From positions 558,001 through 622,000 of the forward strand of contig JAHRHY010000021.1 in NCBI GenBank assembly GCA_019671135.1: a stretch of DNA of 64,000 nucleotides, in the 5' to 3' direction. A program made the translations under genes and the position numbers. Shown here one piece after another: positions 46,801 to 57,208 of this stretch. Below the pieces are notes generated by a model that searched no databases, had not been told where the DNA came from, and saw only the letters and a list, made by a program, of their open reading frames with translations. Every line of letters begins with the position of its first letter. The first letter of the stretch is position 1. Source of the DNA: Linnemannia hyalina. Lineage: Eukaryota; Mortierellomycota; Mortierellomycetes; Mortierellales; Mortierellaceae.

Positions 46801-48286
46801 CATCCAGAGCCATCATCCTGTTGTTTGCCGTCAGCGCATTGTCTACCAGAGGTTCATAAAGGTAAAGCGCACAGAGGGTTAAAATTATTACACATCGGCC
46901 AGTATCTAACAGGAAGTAACGAGGGCGGCACAGAATGAAAAAAAAATGATACCGAAGGCAACGAGGGTGGTAGCGAGGATGGCGGCGGGGGCGCCGTGTC
47001 CTGAGGCTTTGATGGTTACATATGCCATTGGGGCACAGACCGCGCCCATCAAGGCCATCGTCGCTCGCATCGACGCGTAGGGAACCCATCCCGGGTAGTG
47101 GCTATCATCATCCATGAGAGCAATTGCGTAGTGAGCCGAATGTTAGTAAACATGAGAAAGAGAGCACTGGGCATACAAACAACAGACAGAGTTGCATCGA
47201 TATACTTACTCGCCAATGTCCTCAAAGTCAAAGGATCCGCTGTAATCCGACAACGAGCTGACGCCAGCAAGGATCATCTTACCGAGCGGAGGGTGGGCAT
47301 CCAATACGAACTCGCCTTTTGCGTACCCATTCACCAACTGGCCTACATTCATCTCATCCAATCTATTTTTCACTCGTAGCGAGTTAGAAATAATTTTGCA
47401 GTCAACAAGAACAGCTTCTTCGCGAACCATCAAAGAAAAGAAATGCTTACATGACTTCATCGGGCCAGGAGATTCTCCAGAAGCGCACTCCCAGGGTCGC
47501 AACAGTCAATACCGAAAGGGTTACATAGTCTTGTGTTGTGAGATCAAACGCTGCCGTTCTCATGGACAAGTTCCACAACGTCTTTGCACTCTCTTTATCA
47601 CGCTCCGTACTGATGCCATTAACATTATTAGCATCGATGGTGGCATGACCATCCGTCATCTTTTTGTTCGTTTGCCTCCGATCCTGCTGCCGCTGGTCCT
47701 TGGTACTAATGTCGATAAGGTTGATAAAGAATCGGGTCTGGAGGTCCAATTGGTGTCGGGCAAGGCCAAACGCATCTTCCTGATCCTCCTGTTGTCGCCG
47801 CTCGTAACAGATCACACGACTGGAAGTCGCCCACGACCACAGATTAGTCGCCTCCTGCTCTGGAGTGTTGTTGATCCAACTCGACAATGAAGTCAGCCTC
47901 GAAAGAGTGTTTCTGATTGTCGTGGTCGTCGTTGCTGTTGCTGTTGCTGTTGCTGTTGCTCCAGGCGCTTTAGTGGCTGACGAAGACTGTTTGTTAGGTC
48001 TCTCATGAGATTTCGGTTTTGTTGTACGACGGTGACTCCTGCTTTCGTCCTCTTGATGATGATCATCCTGGTCGATATCCTCCAACCCACCGAAACGTCG
48101 CTGGTGTAACCGAGACGATGAACCCGAGGAAGGAAGGGAGGTCGACGTCGATACAACAGAAGTAAGACTGTCCTTGCTATTTTGGTCGAGGAGATCCTTG
48201 GTGAAGAGGGACTTATCAGTGATGCTGGGACTCTGGTGATGTTTGAGCTTGTTCACTTTTGTGGATCCTTGCAGCTTCTTGCTCAT
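43828..48286 (-). CDS. Dolichyl-phosphate-mannose--protein O-mannosyltransferase (PMT family, GT39)
   Basis: Eight exons on the minus strand: 48286-47451, 47362-47210, 47101-46953, 46905-46734, 46624-46465, 46367-45518, 45416-45102, 44990-43828 (1265 aa). All junctions keep frame. The first ~250 residues are polar and low-complexity. The PMT core begins with a membrane segment and the loop-1 motif PDEVILDEMN (Asp-Glu near 281-282, the catalytic pair of the family), followed by HPPLGK (302-307). NRMMALDAPLMFF follows near 390. MIR repeats lie between about 560 and 760. The C-terminal membrane bundle (SWAFHYLPFFFIDRVLYLHH) follows. The enzyme transfers mannose from Dol-P-Man to Ser/Thr of secretory proteins in the ER. 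Usual length is 740-900 aa; here both a long N-terminus and a ~270-residue disordered, Q-rich C-terminus are added. The start codon chosen avoids a T-rich leader with an upstream in-frame ATG. I cannot assign PMT1, PMT2 or PMT4. Confidence 0.92.
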
Positions 48287-49170
48287 TCTGGCGATATCCT
48301 CTTCTTTGGTCTTGTGTGTGTCGAGGCGATAAAAGGGACTGGAGAAAAGGAAAACGATAAGGAAGAAAAAGTAAAGGAAAAGGAAAAGTGGAGAGTGAGA
48401 AAAGTGGAGAGTGAGAAAAGTGGAATAAAAAAGTTTAGGGAGAGCAACCGAGGAATGAAAAATGAGTTGGATGGGAAAAAGGGGAGTGAGAAAACCAAAT
48501 GGGATAGCCTCTGTGTGCCATCTGTGTGCCATCTGTGTGAATCTGTGCTTTTTGAAAAAAAGAAGGGGTGTAAGTCCATCCTTTTCTCCCTCTCTACAAA
48601 TACACACCCCTTATTCGTAATGGATTAATGGGTAGAGAAACCATTTTGCCCCCTTTTTGCCCTTTGAAAGTAGACTGCCAGTGAAGTAGGGAATGGCTCT
48701 TTGGACAAAGATATGGGAAAAGGGGAAGGAGCACTCACCATACTATACAAAACATATGTAAGGAGCCAAGGCGGGAAAAGAAAGAAGAAAATGGAGGAGG
48801 GGTATTTACACCACTCCTTCCTGACGCGTGACAATGATTTGCCGTCATATCATTGATCATTGATACTGATAAAACGCGTTTGTCTAAGGGATCGATAAAA
48901 ACGCTTCCTGTTGTCCGCGTGATTTCTTAATACCAGAAGGGCAGCTTCTTTGTTCATTTTGGCCTCGCTACTTTCTTAAGGTAAAATATTCCTTTAACCA
49001 TTGCGCGAGCCATAGTAGTCATTGTGTTCTCTCTACCACCCACAAATCCATATGAAATGGGAAACACATTCCACAGGCAAAAGAACATACATTATTATTT
49101 CAAACCGTTCTAGAACTTTCACTCTAATCTCCTTTGCTACTATCAAAGCTATTTCAACATGGCTCTCGCT
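48287..49170. other. Spacer upstream of the mannosyltransferase gene
   Basis: 5' flank of the PMT gene. It holds a 13-bp repeat (CTGTGTGCCAT-type, about 2.5 copies at 48510-48545) and A/T-rich DNA. No gene is seen. Confidence 0.45.
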
Positions 49171-49338
49171 TTATTTGTTTCTAGCAATGGCGGGAGCGAC
49201 ATAATCGATGGGGAAAACATGCTTGTCACCCTCGGCCTCCCAAGGATCCTGCATGCCGCTCTTGGGCGACATCAGGGGGTAGGCGTCCAAAGGACACATC
49301 TCTGTTGCGGGGTTGTCCCCCACCATGGAGGGCATTAC
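49171..49338 (-). pseudogene. C-terminal relic of an OPT oligopeptide transporter
   Basis: On the minus strand, an open segment ends in TAA at 49171-49173 and encodes the family C-terminus. TEMCPLDAYPLMSPKSGMQD matches TEICRLDGYPLMSPKGGMID of the gene at 57209, followed by DPWEAEG and a YVAPA ending that matches YVAPKL. Upstream similarity fades at a blurred copy of the MPIWWGNP motif (49338), and no membrane segments are present. This is a 3' fragment of a third OPT copy, showing the family once extended to this side of the Crinkler-Fanzor island. Confidence 0.7.
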
Positions 49339-49440
49339 TTGTCATGCATGGTGAACGCGCGCTACCAAGACTCCTCTCTCAGTACTGTCCTCGAATTATG
49401 CACCTAAATTTTTATATATATGCGAAAATGGGCCTAATGT

Positions 49441-49725
49441 TTGGACGCCGAGCTGGCAGAATTACTGAATTCTAACAAGGCAGGATGGAGGGCGCTGGAT
49501 CGTCCTACAGCTTGGAGCAGGAGAGATGAAGACGAGGTTGGACTCTTATTGATGGCGGTTATATTGAAGCATGCTCCGACACTCAAGGATGTGCGCCTGG
49601 ATTGTTTCCGGAAGTTGTCAAGAGTTGCAGCCGAGGAACTCTTTCGCACGGCACCTAATATTCGTAATATTCGGCGACTCGACGCGAGACTTGGTGAACC
49701 GGTCGTAATAGAAGAGTCGAGTTAG
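49441..49725 (+). pseudogene. F-box/LRR family relic
   Basis: An open frame of 94 codons encodes phrases typical of fungal F-box/LRR proteins: ELAELLNSNKAGWRALDRPT, then VILKHAPTLKDVRLD, then KLSRVAAEELFRTAPNIRN. It lacks an F-box, starts without a convincing ATG and ends after about three repeats, so I read it as an internal fragment of a large recognition-type gene family. Confidence 0.55.
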
Positions 49726-50276
49726 GCCTCATCCAAGGAGGACGCCCATTGGTGATTTGAATCTCGGCTACGAGTACTAGCCGATTGCTGTTGTGAATAA
49801 ATGCCTTGGCCTGTAAGAGATAATTTGATCCGCGTTCCTTGTTTGTCGTTTGTACCTCTCCATGTTGTTGTCCCCTGCCTTTTCTCTTCCGAAAAACAGT
49901 CGAATGCTTATAAGGACAATGTTTGAACCCAACCTATTTGATGTATATCTTAATGACTATGCGAAATATATTTATTAGCGCATCTGTCTAATTGACAGCA
50001 GCACCAATTGCGCTTCTGCATCGCTATCTTATCTCTGAATTTCGGATTACAAGGTATAGTAGTATCCGCGTTCGTTGGAGGAATGTATTGATGCGCCGAG
50101 GAGTGGATTGAAAAGTAAAAGTGAACAGTAGATGAAAGATGTTAGGTGGTCATGGGAGCAATGGCAACGGTGCCTAAGAAAGTGACAACATAGGATGGCA
50201 AAGAAACCATGACCATGCACACACGGAATACTTCAAGATTTGTAGTCAGTTCGAGACAATTTCATAGAGGATGCTA
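49726..50276. other. Spacer with no gene
   Basis: A/T-rich region downstream of the Crinkler gene (3' side) and of the LRR relic. No coding or RNA signal is visible. Confidence 0.45.
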
Positions 50277-52728
50277 CTACTTGGAGGACTGACTTGTAAC
50301 AATATTCTTGAAAAGATTCTCCTTGACTTCCTCGAAGGAGACATGTCGAACATCTGGGAACTTCTTGACCCATTTGGAGTGCGAAGGTTGGCCGGGAGAG
50401 CCACAAATGTAGACTATGCGAAATCCAAGCACATCCACACCGTTCTTGGTGACAATAAACTTGCTGTTATCTATCTTCGCGGAGTGACCGGGACCATACA
50501 GATCGTTTAGGTAACGCTCAATCTGATTCGTCCCATTGTTATCCCTGTCGTTGAAAGCCTTGCCGAGTTCTGCCGACGCCGTATTGTGTTTTCCAAAGTC
50601 GCTGACGGATACTTGCATGAACATTGGTCCAAGCATAAAGTCAAATCGAGGGTGACTGTCGTAGCCGCGGGTCAGAGCCATTTCGTGGTCGGATTCAAGG
50701 CAGGTCATGCCGGCTCGGAGGGTCTCACAAAGGGAGAAATCCAGTGAAATGGTATCAGGGTTTTTGCCGTTGAGATCTGTTGTGCCGAGCACAATTGGTT
50801 TGGTGGCGCATATGAGCTGATGATACAGTACCCCCTCAAATTCGTTCTCATCGAGGCTGCCGTCACAAATTCGCTTCTTGATAGCGTCAGGGAGCGAAAT
50901 ATTCTTGAACAGCTCTAGAAGAGCCCTCTGGGCGGGACGGCATAAAATGTGGTGGTGTGTTCCGATCCGACCGACGTCCTTGCACCGATAAATCAGTCCT
51001 AGGTCCAGGAAGTCCCATTCGAAATCGACTATGCTAGTGCTGCCAAGAAACGTATGCACGAGGGCCTCGTAGAAATCGTTCTTCCTAAACGGAGTGCGAC
51101 TTTCGTAGTACGTCTTTGCGGTCGATAGGAAGACCTTGGTTCGCTTGCTCGTCCATACTTGAAGGTTGTCTATAGCGATGGGATCCGGGAAAAGCTCGAG
51201 ATAGACTGACAGATGCACAAGCTCTCGCGGAACACAGTTCGTGATTGCTGTGACCTCCTTTCTGATGGCTGGTGCTGCCAGGCGAGGGTACATGTCCAGT
51301 AGCTTGGAGAATACATGCATTGATAGCGGGCCGACAAGAACCAACGACGTGAACCTATAGCTCTCCTCCAGGATCCCCATCTCGTACTTGGCGTGCGCGG
51401 TGCCAGTGAAAACCACCCGAGACCCCTTGGCGTCCTCACCCCACCAGTTGTATAACAAGAGAGGAACCAGCGACCTGAACTTGTCCGGAACGTAAGGCTC
51501 CTTTTCAAACAACTTTCCATGCTCGTCAACAAGCAACAGCGTCTTCCGATCCCGCGACTTGAGTAGCGTCCCGAAGATTACTGACATAGCATTCCCTGAT
51601 ATGTCGTCCGTGCCGTTGTAGTCGTTCACGAGCATCTCCATCTCGGCGCCGGTCAAAATATCCTTGTTGAGTGCCAGGAATCGCTTGACCGCCTGCAATG
51701 CTGACTCGTCCTGCTTGTTCTTGTCCAACACTCCGGCATCCGAAATGTAGAGGACAAGCCACCCTTCAGCATACGCCCTTGCTGCGAGGAAATAGGAGAG
51801 ATACGACTTGCCAACACCCATCGGACCGGACAGGATTCGTCTGTACGTAAACTCTTGGTCACCACGCATTTCATCCCAAAGTTCCAGCATTTGCTCGGTG
51901 ACGAAAAGGTTGTGATCTTGGCCGTAAAGTCCAAAGTCCTTGGGGTTTTGACCCATACTCGGTACAATGATTGCGTCGCCAGCTTGGAGGTTGCCTTTGA
52001 GGTGATCGAAGGCTGCTCGCGGTTTGGGTACAAATTCGGTGCTCGCAAGTATGTCGATCCAATAGGGAGGCAAATCCACTAGGATTCCGTCAGATGCCGT
52101 AAATGGCTTCCAACCTTCCTCAATACGAATCCTCTTCTTCTGAGGCAAATACTGAGGATCTATTATTTGATGAAAAAAACTGGAGAATATGAAGTTTGTA
52201 ATGTAGGGATGGTTCATACAGAGAGATGTATCAAACCAGCATTTACCTTGCTCAAGCAGTCTCTTCATTGTCACAGCTAATGCATGCAACGCGGACCACG
52301 ATGGAATACATGCAATAAAGTCAGTAAAATGAACCAGCTTATGCTACATGATAAGGCTTGGTTAGAGAGCGCAAGGATACTGTACCTGGTGGGGGTCGCT
52401 GAACAATGACGTGTATCGTTTTCTTGAGTGGTACTTGTTGAAACAACTCGGAAACATCGTCTGTTGGACCGAGCTTGTTCTTGTCGCTGCTGGGGACATC
52501 TTCGAGCAGGATGGGAGTGTCCTCGTTGTCTTTTGTGATTGGGATCGAGACGCTCCAAAGGGTGAGATCTTCTGCTTCCAGATACTTAAACCAGATAGGC
52601 TTTCTGAGATGAATGTAGCTTCTGAGTTGACCAAGAGTAGTCACACTCGATGGTATGACCAGTTCGAAGGCTCTCAACATGGGGTCGCCGTCAACAATAC
52701 ACCACAGACTCTGGCTATTGTCAGCCAT
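50277..52728 (-). CDS. Crinkler (CRN)-type protein: ubiquitin-like N-domain, P-loop NTPase, nuclease-like C-domain
   Basis: Three exons on the minus strand: 52728-52386, 52276-52247 (30 nt), 52159-50277 (751 aa), all junctions in frame. Residues 1-115 match the Crinkler header domain with its ubiquitin-like fold (LWCIVDGD near residue 7, DLTLWSVSIPI, and IHVIVQRPP at the end). Residues ~220-470 form a P-loop NTPase with Walker A GPMGVGKS (235-242) and Walker B TLLLVDEH (330-337). The C-terminal region carries RFDFMLGPMFMQVSVSDF, resembling the D-x(n)-QxS/K core of restriction-endonuclease-like domains in CRN proteins. Such proteins were found as host-nucleus effectors of oomycetes and chytrids and are also proposed to act in conflicts within the genome. 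The gene is intact, unlike its neighbours. The start ATG at 52728 begins directly before the header domain; an upstream in-frame ATG would add six residues. The nuclease call is tentative. Confidence 0.83.
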
Positions 52729-53141
52729 GGTGTTGCGAAGAATCAAATAAAAAGAAGTGTGGAGAAGTCGAGGGGTGAAAGAAAAAAAAGGCGAAAGGAT
52801 GAAAGGAAGTGTGTGGTTGAAGGAAAAGAAAGAAAGAAAGGCAAGGGATTAAAAGGGAGTGGGAACGTGGCAAATGCAATGAAGGTGTAAAGATGGGAGC
52901 GTTGAGAAACAAACGGAGAGTAAATTCGAACAGTGGAAGAAGGTCGATAGAAACGACGCGGGGAAGGTGGTCCAGTAACTAGGAGGAATTGTCGCCTCGG
53001 TAACGAAAGGGGGCTGAACGCGAGGAAATGGCGCGAGGTTGGACAATGGGCGCGGTAATTACGTCACCGAAGAGACTCATCATCGTATCCATTGCCCCTA
53101 CCTACACTAATGTGTATTTTCGGATACACTCAAACGCTACA
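52729..53141. other. Spacer between Crinkler gene and Fanzor relic, with hairpin and direct repeats
   Basis: Holds the Crinkler promoter and the 3' flank of the Fanzor relic. A perfect palindrome TACACTAATGTGTA lies at 53103-53116. CTACACTAAT occurs twice as a direct repeat, at 53102-53111 and 53137-53146, the second copy overlapping the relic's stop codon. GGTAATTACGTCACC near 53056 is a further imperfect inverted repeat. In Fanzor/TnpB elements the guide RNA and right end lie at this position, so this is the place to look. Confidence 0.4.
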
Positions 53142-56100
53142 CTAATTTCTTGCTGACTTCGAGGTGGCTTGCTTCAGACTCGAAGCAGTCGACGATCGTT
53201 TCCGCTGACCTTTGGACCGAAGGGCAACCCTGGTGGGGCCACTAGTAGCAGCGATTTTGGTTGCGGTGGGGCCTGTGGTGGAGGGGGTTCCGAGTCCGCT
53301 GCTTGCTTCCTTCCAGGGCATATTTCCATCTGGGGCGATTGGGTGGAGACAGTCGAGGCGCTGCAAGTCGAGGAGATAGCCCTGTACAATGTTCGCCATG
53401 TTCTCAGCTGCCATGACGTCCCTGTGGTGGAAAACTTGGAATTGGGAGCAGTAGAAGCGTCTCATGTCGACCTGGCCCACGAACTGTCCGCATCTAGGGC
53501 ACTTTTTGCTAGTATAATATTCATTTAGGCCTACAACAAGATATCCAAGTGAGCGAGCCTGAAATGAAGTATGAAGGAATTTTGTTAGTTACTTGCTTAT
53601 GCACAGCGTTTTTTCATTGACAATATGATATAGTCGATAGTGCTCGCCGAAGGACCTCGCAGAGGGGGCAGGCGTGTCTCAATGTCTGTGATCGATCTGT
53701 CCTCACAGGCCGGTATATTATCCTTATCGCTCTTCGTTCATCTCCGAAATTTGAGAGTGGGTTGATAGACGGTCTTGGCTTTAACAGCAAGATTGTAGAA
53801 TGCCGGTCTTGGTGACAGGGCTGGGTTGGCCGTGGAGGGCTGAGGTAGGATGGATGGCGATGAGACATTCTTTGCAGATCGAGGAGCCGAGTCGTTAGAA
53901 GAGGAGCCGCCGGAGGTATCAAGAGGTGTCAACAAGGCTGCCATAGTCGACGCTGAGGAGACTGATGATGTTGACACAGACGCAGGGTCCAGAGGTCCTG
54001 TGGCGACAACGCCCTCCATGTCGCTGGAAGACAGATCCTTGGCAACCTCCTTGCCCTTACCCTCTTCGCAATTTCCTCGGGGAGATGAGCGAATGCTCCA
54101 ATAATGCAGGCCTGTCCAGCATCCAAGGTTAAAGTTCTGATGTCCTTGACATCGACTCCTGGCCACAATCGTTCAATGTCCTCCTTGCAGGTAAGCACGT
54201 TGCGAATCTCCTGCAAAAAAAAGTCAATCCCGCCCACAGTCGAGGTCAGCCTGGATGGCAATCGATCTTCCTTCCAGCGACGGTACCGCACATCCTGCAA
54301 CTCGCGAAGCTTGAACGACTGCAACTTCACTCGGAACCCGTCTGTGAGAATAGACCCTCTAAGGACATAGCCCTTCTCCTTGTACATAGCCCAGTGGAAC
54401 ACGCCCTCATCATCATCCTTGATATTCTTCTTGACCTTCTCATCCTCCTGCAGGAACTGCTGCAAATGCGACCGAATATCATCCAGCGCGTCCAGACAGC
54501 TGGTCGATGTCCAGCCTTCTTCTTCTGTCTGCTGGTCAATCCCTCCGAGCCAACATCACAGATGAAATGCTTGATAATAAAGCCTGGCTCCTTGGATCCA
54601 ATCCAGCTGTCGAGTTCCCAAGTGTTGTAAATTAAGGTACTGCTCTGGAGGGCCAACTCACAAAGTCTCTGCTTTAGCACCTCTCTCTTCCAAAGAGCGA
54701 CCCTGACTCACGTTCTGAAAACGATACAAACGGCTGGTGTGAGGTAGTGAGAGGTACTATTCGCCTGCTGCTGCTGGTGAGCTTGTTGAGGAACAAGAAG
54801 TTTTCGAAGGCCGAGACCTGCTCCTGGATCACGATATCAATACTGGCATCCAGTACGCCCTTCTTATGCACGGTCAGGACCTATAAGGAAAATTAGAGAT
54901 GCTTTTACTAATGCAAAACGGCCATGACAATCATAAAGAGTGCTTCGAGACACTATACCTTCTTGCGCAGTTCATGACTTCCGTTCCCGTAAAGCTTCTT
55001 CAGCTCCACAGCCAATTGACCTGCCACAGATCGAACGACGTACGTGGGAGTATAGGGCATCTTGACTTCGATCTCACCTCGCCTCCGACTGGGTTTGTAG
55101 AAATGACCGGTGACAAGCCAGTCGATCAGATAGTTGACGACAATTCCAAGGCTAGTCTTCTCCTTCTTACCCTTGTCCTTGTCCCTGTCATCGTCCTTGT
55201 CCTTGGGCAAGAGCTCTCTCGCTCCGAATCCTTTCAAATCCCTCTCTCGTGGATAGTTGCCGGAGTAGAGAAAGATGAGAAATGAGAGAAAAATCCCTCC
55301 TGGTCATTCGCTTTCTCAACGAGGTCGGAGTTGTTCTCTCTCTTTTTGTCGGTGGCATCCTCATCGTCATCCTCGACATAATCCTTGGGCTTGATCCGCT
55401 CGCACAGGTGGTCGAAGATCTCGCGCTCAGTGCCCGAGGCAGCACCTCTGCGCGCTTTAGTGCGCTGTTCTTCCGACACGGTCAACTTTCCGGGCGGCAG
55501 CTTGATCCTGAGGGCCTCTTCCGCGGAATCCGTCCGAATGCGTAGTGTCTCCACGAAGATACCAATAAGACGCTGAGCCTCGCGTTTTTTGCCGGCCGCC
55601 AGACGGAAACACTCCTACAAACATTCCACCACTGAACACTGTAGATCGGACGAGGACAGAGTGGGCGTCGTTGGAAAGGGCGCGATAGATCCTGGTGTAG
55701 TCGGAGAGGGGGTTGTTGATGTCTGCCCACCCAAAAAAACTCTCTTGGTGTTGGCGTTGATAGTTCCCATCTCGAGGCTGACTGTTGGGTGGCGCCAAGC
55801 AAGCGACCGAACAAGAACAACCTTCTTCATCTCTGCTAAGGGCTTCTTGGCCGAAGCAGGCGCCTTTTCGACGTTGGTCTTCGGCTTGGGAGGAGACTTG
55901 GTGCTTGTCTCGGGGGCTGTTTATAGAACTTGAGTGTCATCTGTTTCATGCGAGGAGGCGGAGCATGGAGCTTTTTGCGAGTTCGTTCTTGAAACGGGAA
56001 CCGCTCACGATGACGTGTGATTCTTGTCCTAGCCAAAGCCGGGCGGCCACTACCTGGGAACCAGAGGAGAACTTTATTGAACAAACAGCCATCGCTGACT
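53142..56100 (-). pseudogene. Fanzor (eukaryotic TnpB-like RuvC nuclease) gene, decayed
   Basis: Read on the minus strand, pieces of one long protein follow in order. N-terminus: ARTRITRHRERFPFQERTRK, then VRSLAWRHPTVSLEMGTINA, then WADINNPLSDYTRIYRALSN. Middle: SLGIVVNYLIDWLVTGHFYK, and an intact intron (54958-54881, GTATAG...TATAG). RuvC-I-like block: IRTLTLDAGQACIIGAFAHL with Asp at 54121-54123. Then FYNLAVKAKTVYQPTLKFRR and DIETRLPPLRGPSAST. C-terminus: VVGLNEYYTSKKCPRCGQFV, then HHRDVMAAENM with the RuvC-III Asp at 53418-53420. The TSKxCPxCG finger plus HRDxxAAxN is the TnpB/Fanzor hallmark of RNA-guided nucleases. Breaks: at least five frame changes, TGA at 53738-53740 where relatives have Trp, loss of roughly 100 or more residues between LRGPSAST and VVGLNE (probably including RuvC-II), and a finger cysteine replaced by Phe (YCSQF). 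Certainly non-functional as a nuclease. Confidence 0.75.
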
Positions 56101-56135
56101 ATTGGAAAGACACATAACATATTAGCGCACCGCCT

Positions 56136-56170
56136 CCCCCCCCCAAAAAAAAAAAAAAAAAAAAAAAAAA
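56136..56170. repeat. C9-A26 homopolymer
   Basis: Nine C followed by 26 A, directly 5' of the Fanzor relic on its coding strand (T26-G9). It may be a retroposed tail or simple slippage. Confidence 0.8.
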
Positions 56171-56202
56171 GGATTAATCTATTCCCATAAGGCCGTGTAC
56201 TA

Positions 56203-56229
56203 TTATTCTCACAGGGGCTGTGTGAATAA
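56203..56229. repeat. Palindromic TTATTC box (copy 1)
   Basis: TTATTCTCACAG, three-base spacer, then CTGTGTGAATAA: a 12-bp inverted repeat with one mismatch. A nearby ACAGGGTGT lies at 56260-56268. It resembles the pair at 56985-57042 and may be a transposon end. Confidence 0.6.
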
Positions 56230-56516
56230 GCCAAAAAATATTTATTTTTTGTCCCGACCACAGGGTGTTTCGGAGTTCACTTATTCTTTAGTTTTATTCC
56301 TATTTCGCAAATTGAACCATTGTTTACCTGCAATCATACTGACTACCATCCATTTACATTCAGATCGCTCTACTCACCTCTGTACCCTTGTCCATAATTT
56401 GATCCCTTTCTAACCTCTTTTTTTTTCTTCCTACAAGCCTTTCTTGCTCCCCTTTTTTGTACACAATTTATTTCTCTGACAAACAAGGCAAAGGTGGCAT
56501 TTTGATGCAAAGGAAA

Positions 56517-56771
56517 CTACAGACCAAACTCTTCAGTGCGCCATCCGCGAGTGAGAACGGGGACTTGTTCAATCGGCCTAGTGGGGATCCAGTTTGAAAT
56601 GTGCCAAAAAGAGTCCTTGACGCGCTTTCCAGTCGTATACTTATAGAATCTCCAAATCGCTGTAAAGGTGCGGTCTTGAAGAATGGGACGACCAGCATCC
56701 TCAACAAGGTCTTGCGACGTAACGACGATACCCCCGGAAACCCGAATCCCTTTTAAATCTGCCAAGTCCAT
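56517..56771 (-). CDS. Short protein-coding fragment, unknown function
   Basis: An 84-codon open frame with balanced, non-repetitive composition encodes MDLADLKGIRVSGGIVVTSQ, then DLVEDAGRPILQDRTFTAIW, then FWHISNWIPTRPIEQVPVLT, ending GWRTEEFGL. It looks like real coding sequence rather than chance, but I do not recognise the family. It lies between the palindromic repeat boxes, so it may be cargo or debris of a small mobile element, or the last exon of a gene whose upstream exons I could not find. No signal peptide or membrane segment is present. Confidence 0.4.
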   Translation of the reverse strand: MDLADLKGIRVSGGIVVTSQDLVEDAGRPILQDRTFTAIWRFYKYTTGKRVKDSFWHISNWIPTRPIEQVPVLTRGWRTEEFGL

Positions 56772-56984
56772 GTTAGCAGTAAAAAGAAGGGGGGGAAGAC
56801 AGAATTATGCACTACCATGCTGGTTCTTAATTATCTTAAGGTCTTTCTGTCCTCAAAGTGAAAACCCTGTGGGCTAGTTTCACTCAAAAGAAAATAATAA
56901 TTCAGCTGTTCAGCATGCATCTACACAGTCCTGTGCGGAAAGGATACGGGTCTTATTCACACAGCCACTGTCTTGGATAGGAGG

Positions 56985-57042
56985 GCACACCCTGTGAAAA
57001 CAAAAAAAAAACATCTTATTCCGACAGGGTGTGCGAATAAGA
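56985..57042. repeat. Palindromic boxes (copies 2 and 3): 11-bp inverted repeat plus TTATTC box
   Basis: GCACACCCTGT (56985-56995) and its exact complement ACAGGGTGTGC (57024-57034) form an inverted repeat with a 28-nt spacer. Around the right arm, TCTTATTC (57014-57021) and GAATAAGA (57035-57042) form a second, interleaved inverted repeat. The same words occur at 56203-56268. Confidence 0.65.
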
Positions 57043-57208
57043 ATGCACAGGGCTGGAGAATAAGATCATCCAAAAAATATAATCAAATAAGTGAAAATGA
57101 ATCTGATGAGGATAAAAGATATATTATTTGCAAGAATGAAGCACAAAGCGTTCACTTGGTTTCACTGATATATATAATAACAACCGTGTTGGTTACATCT
57201 CCAGTCGT

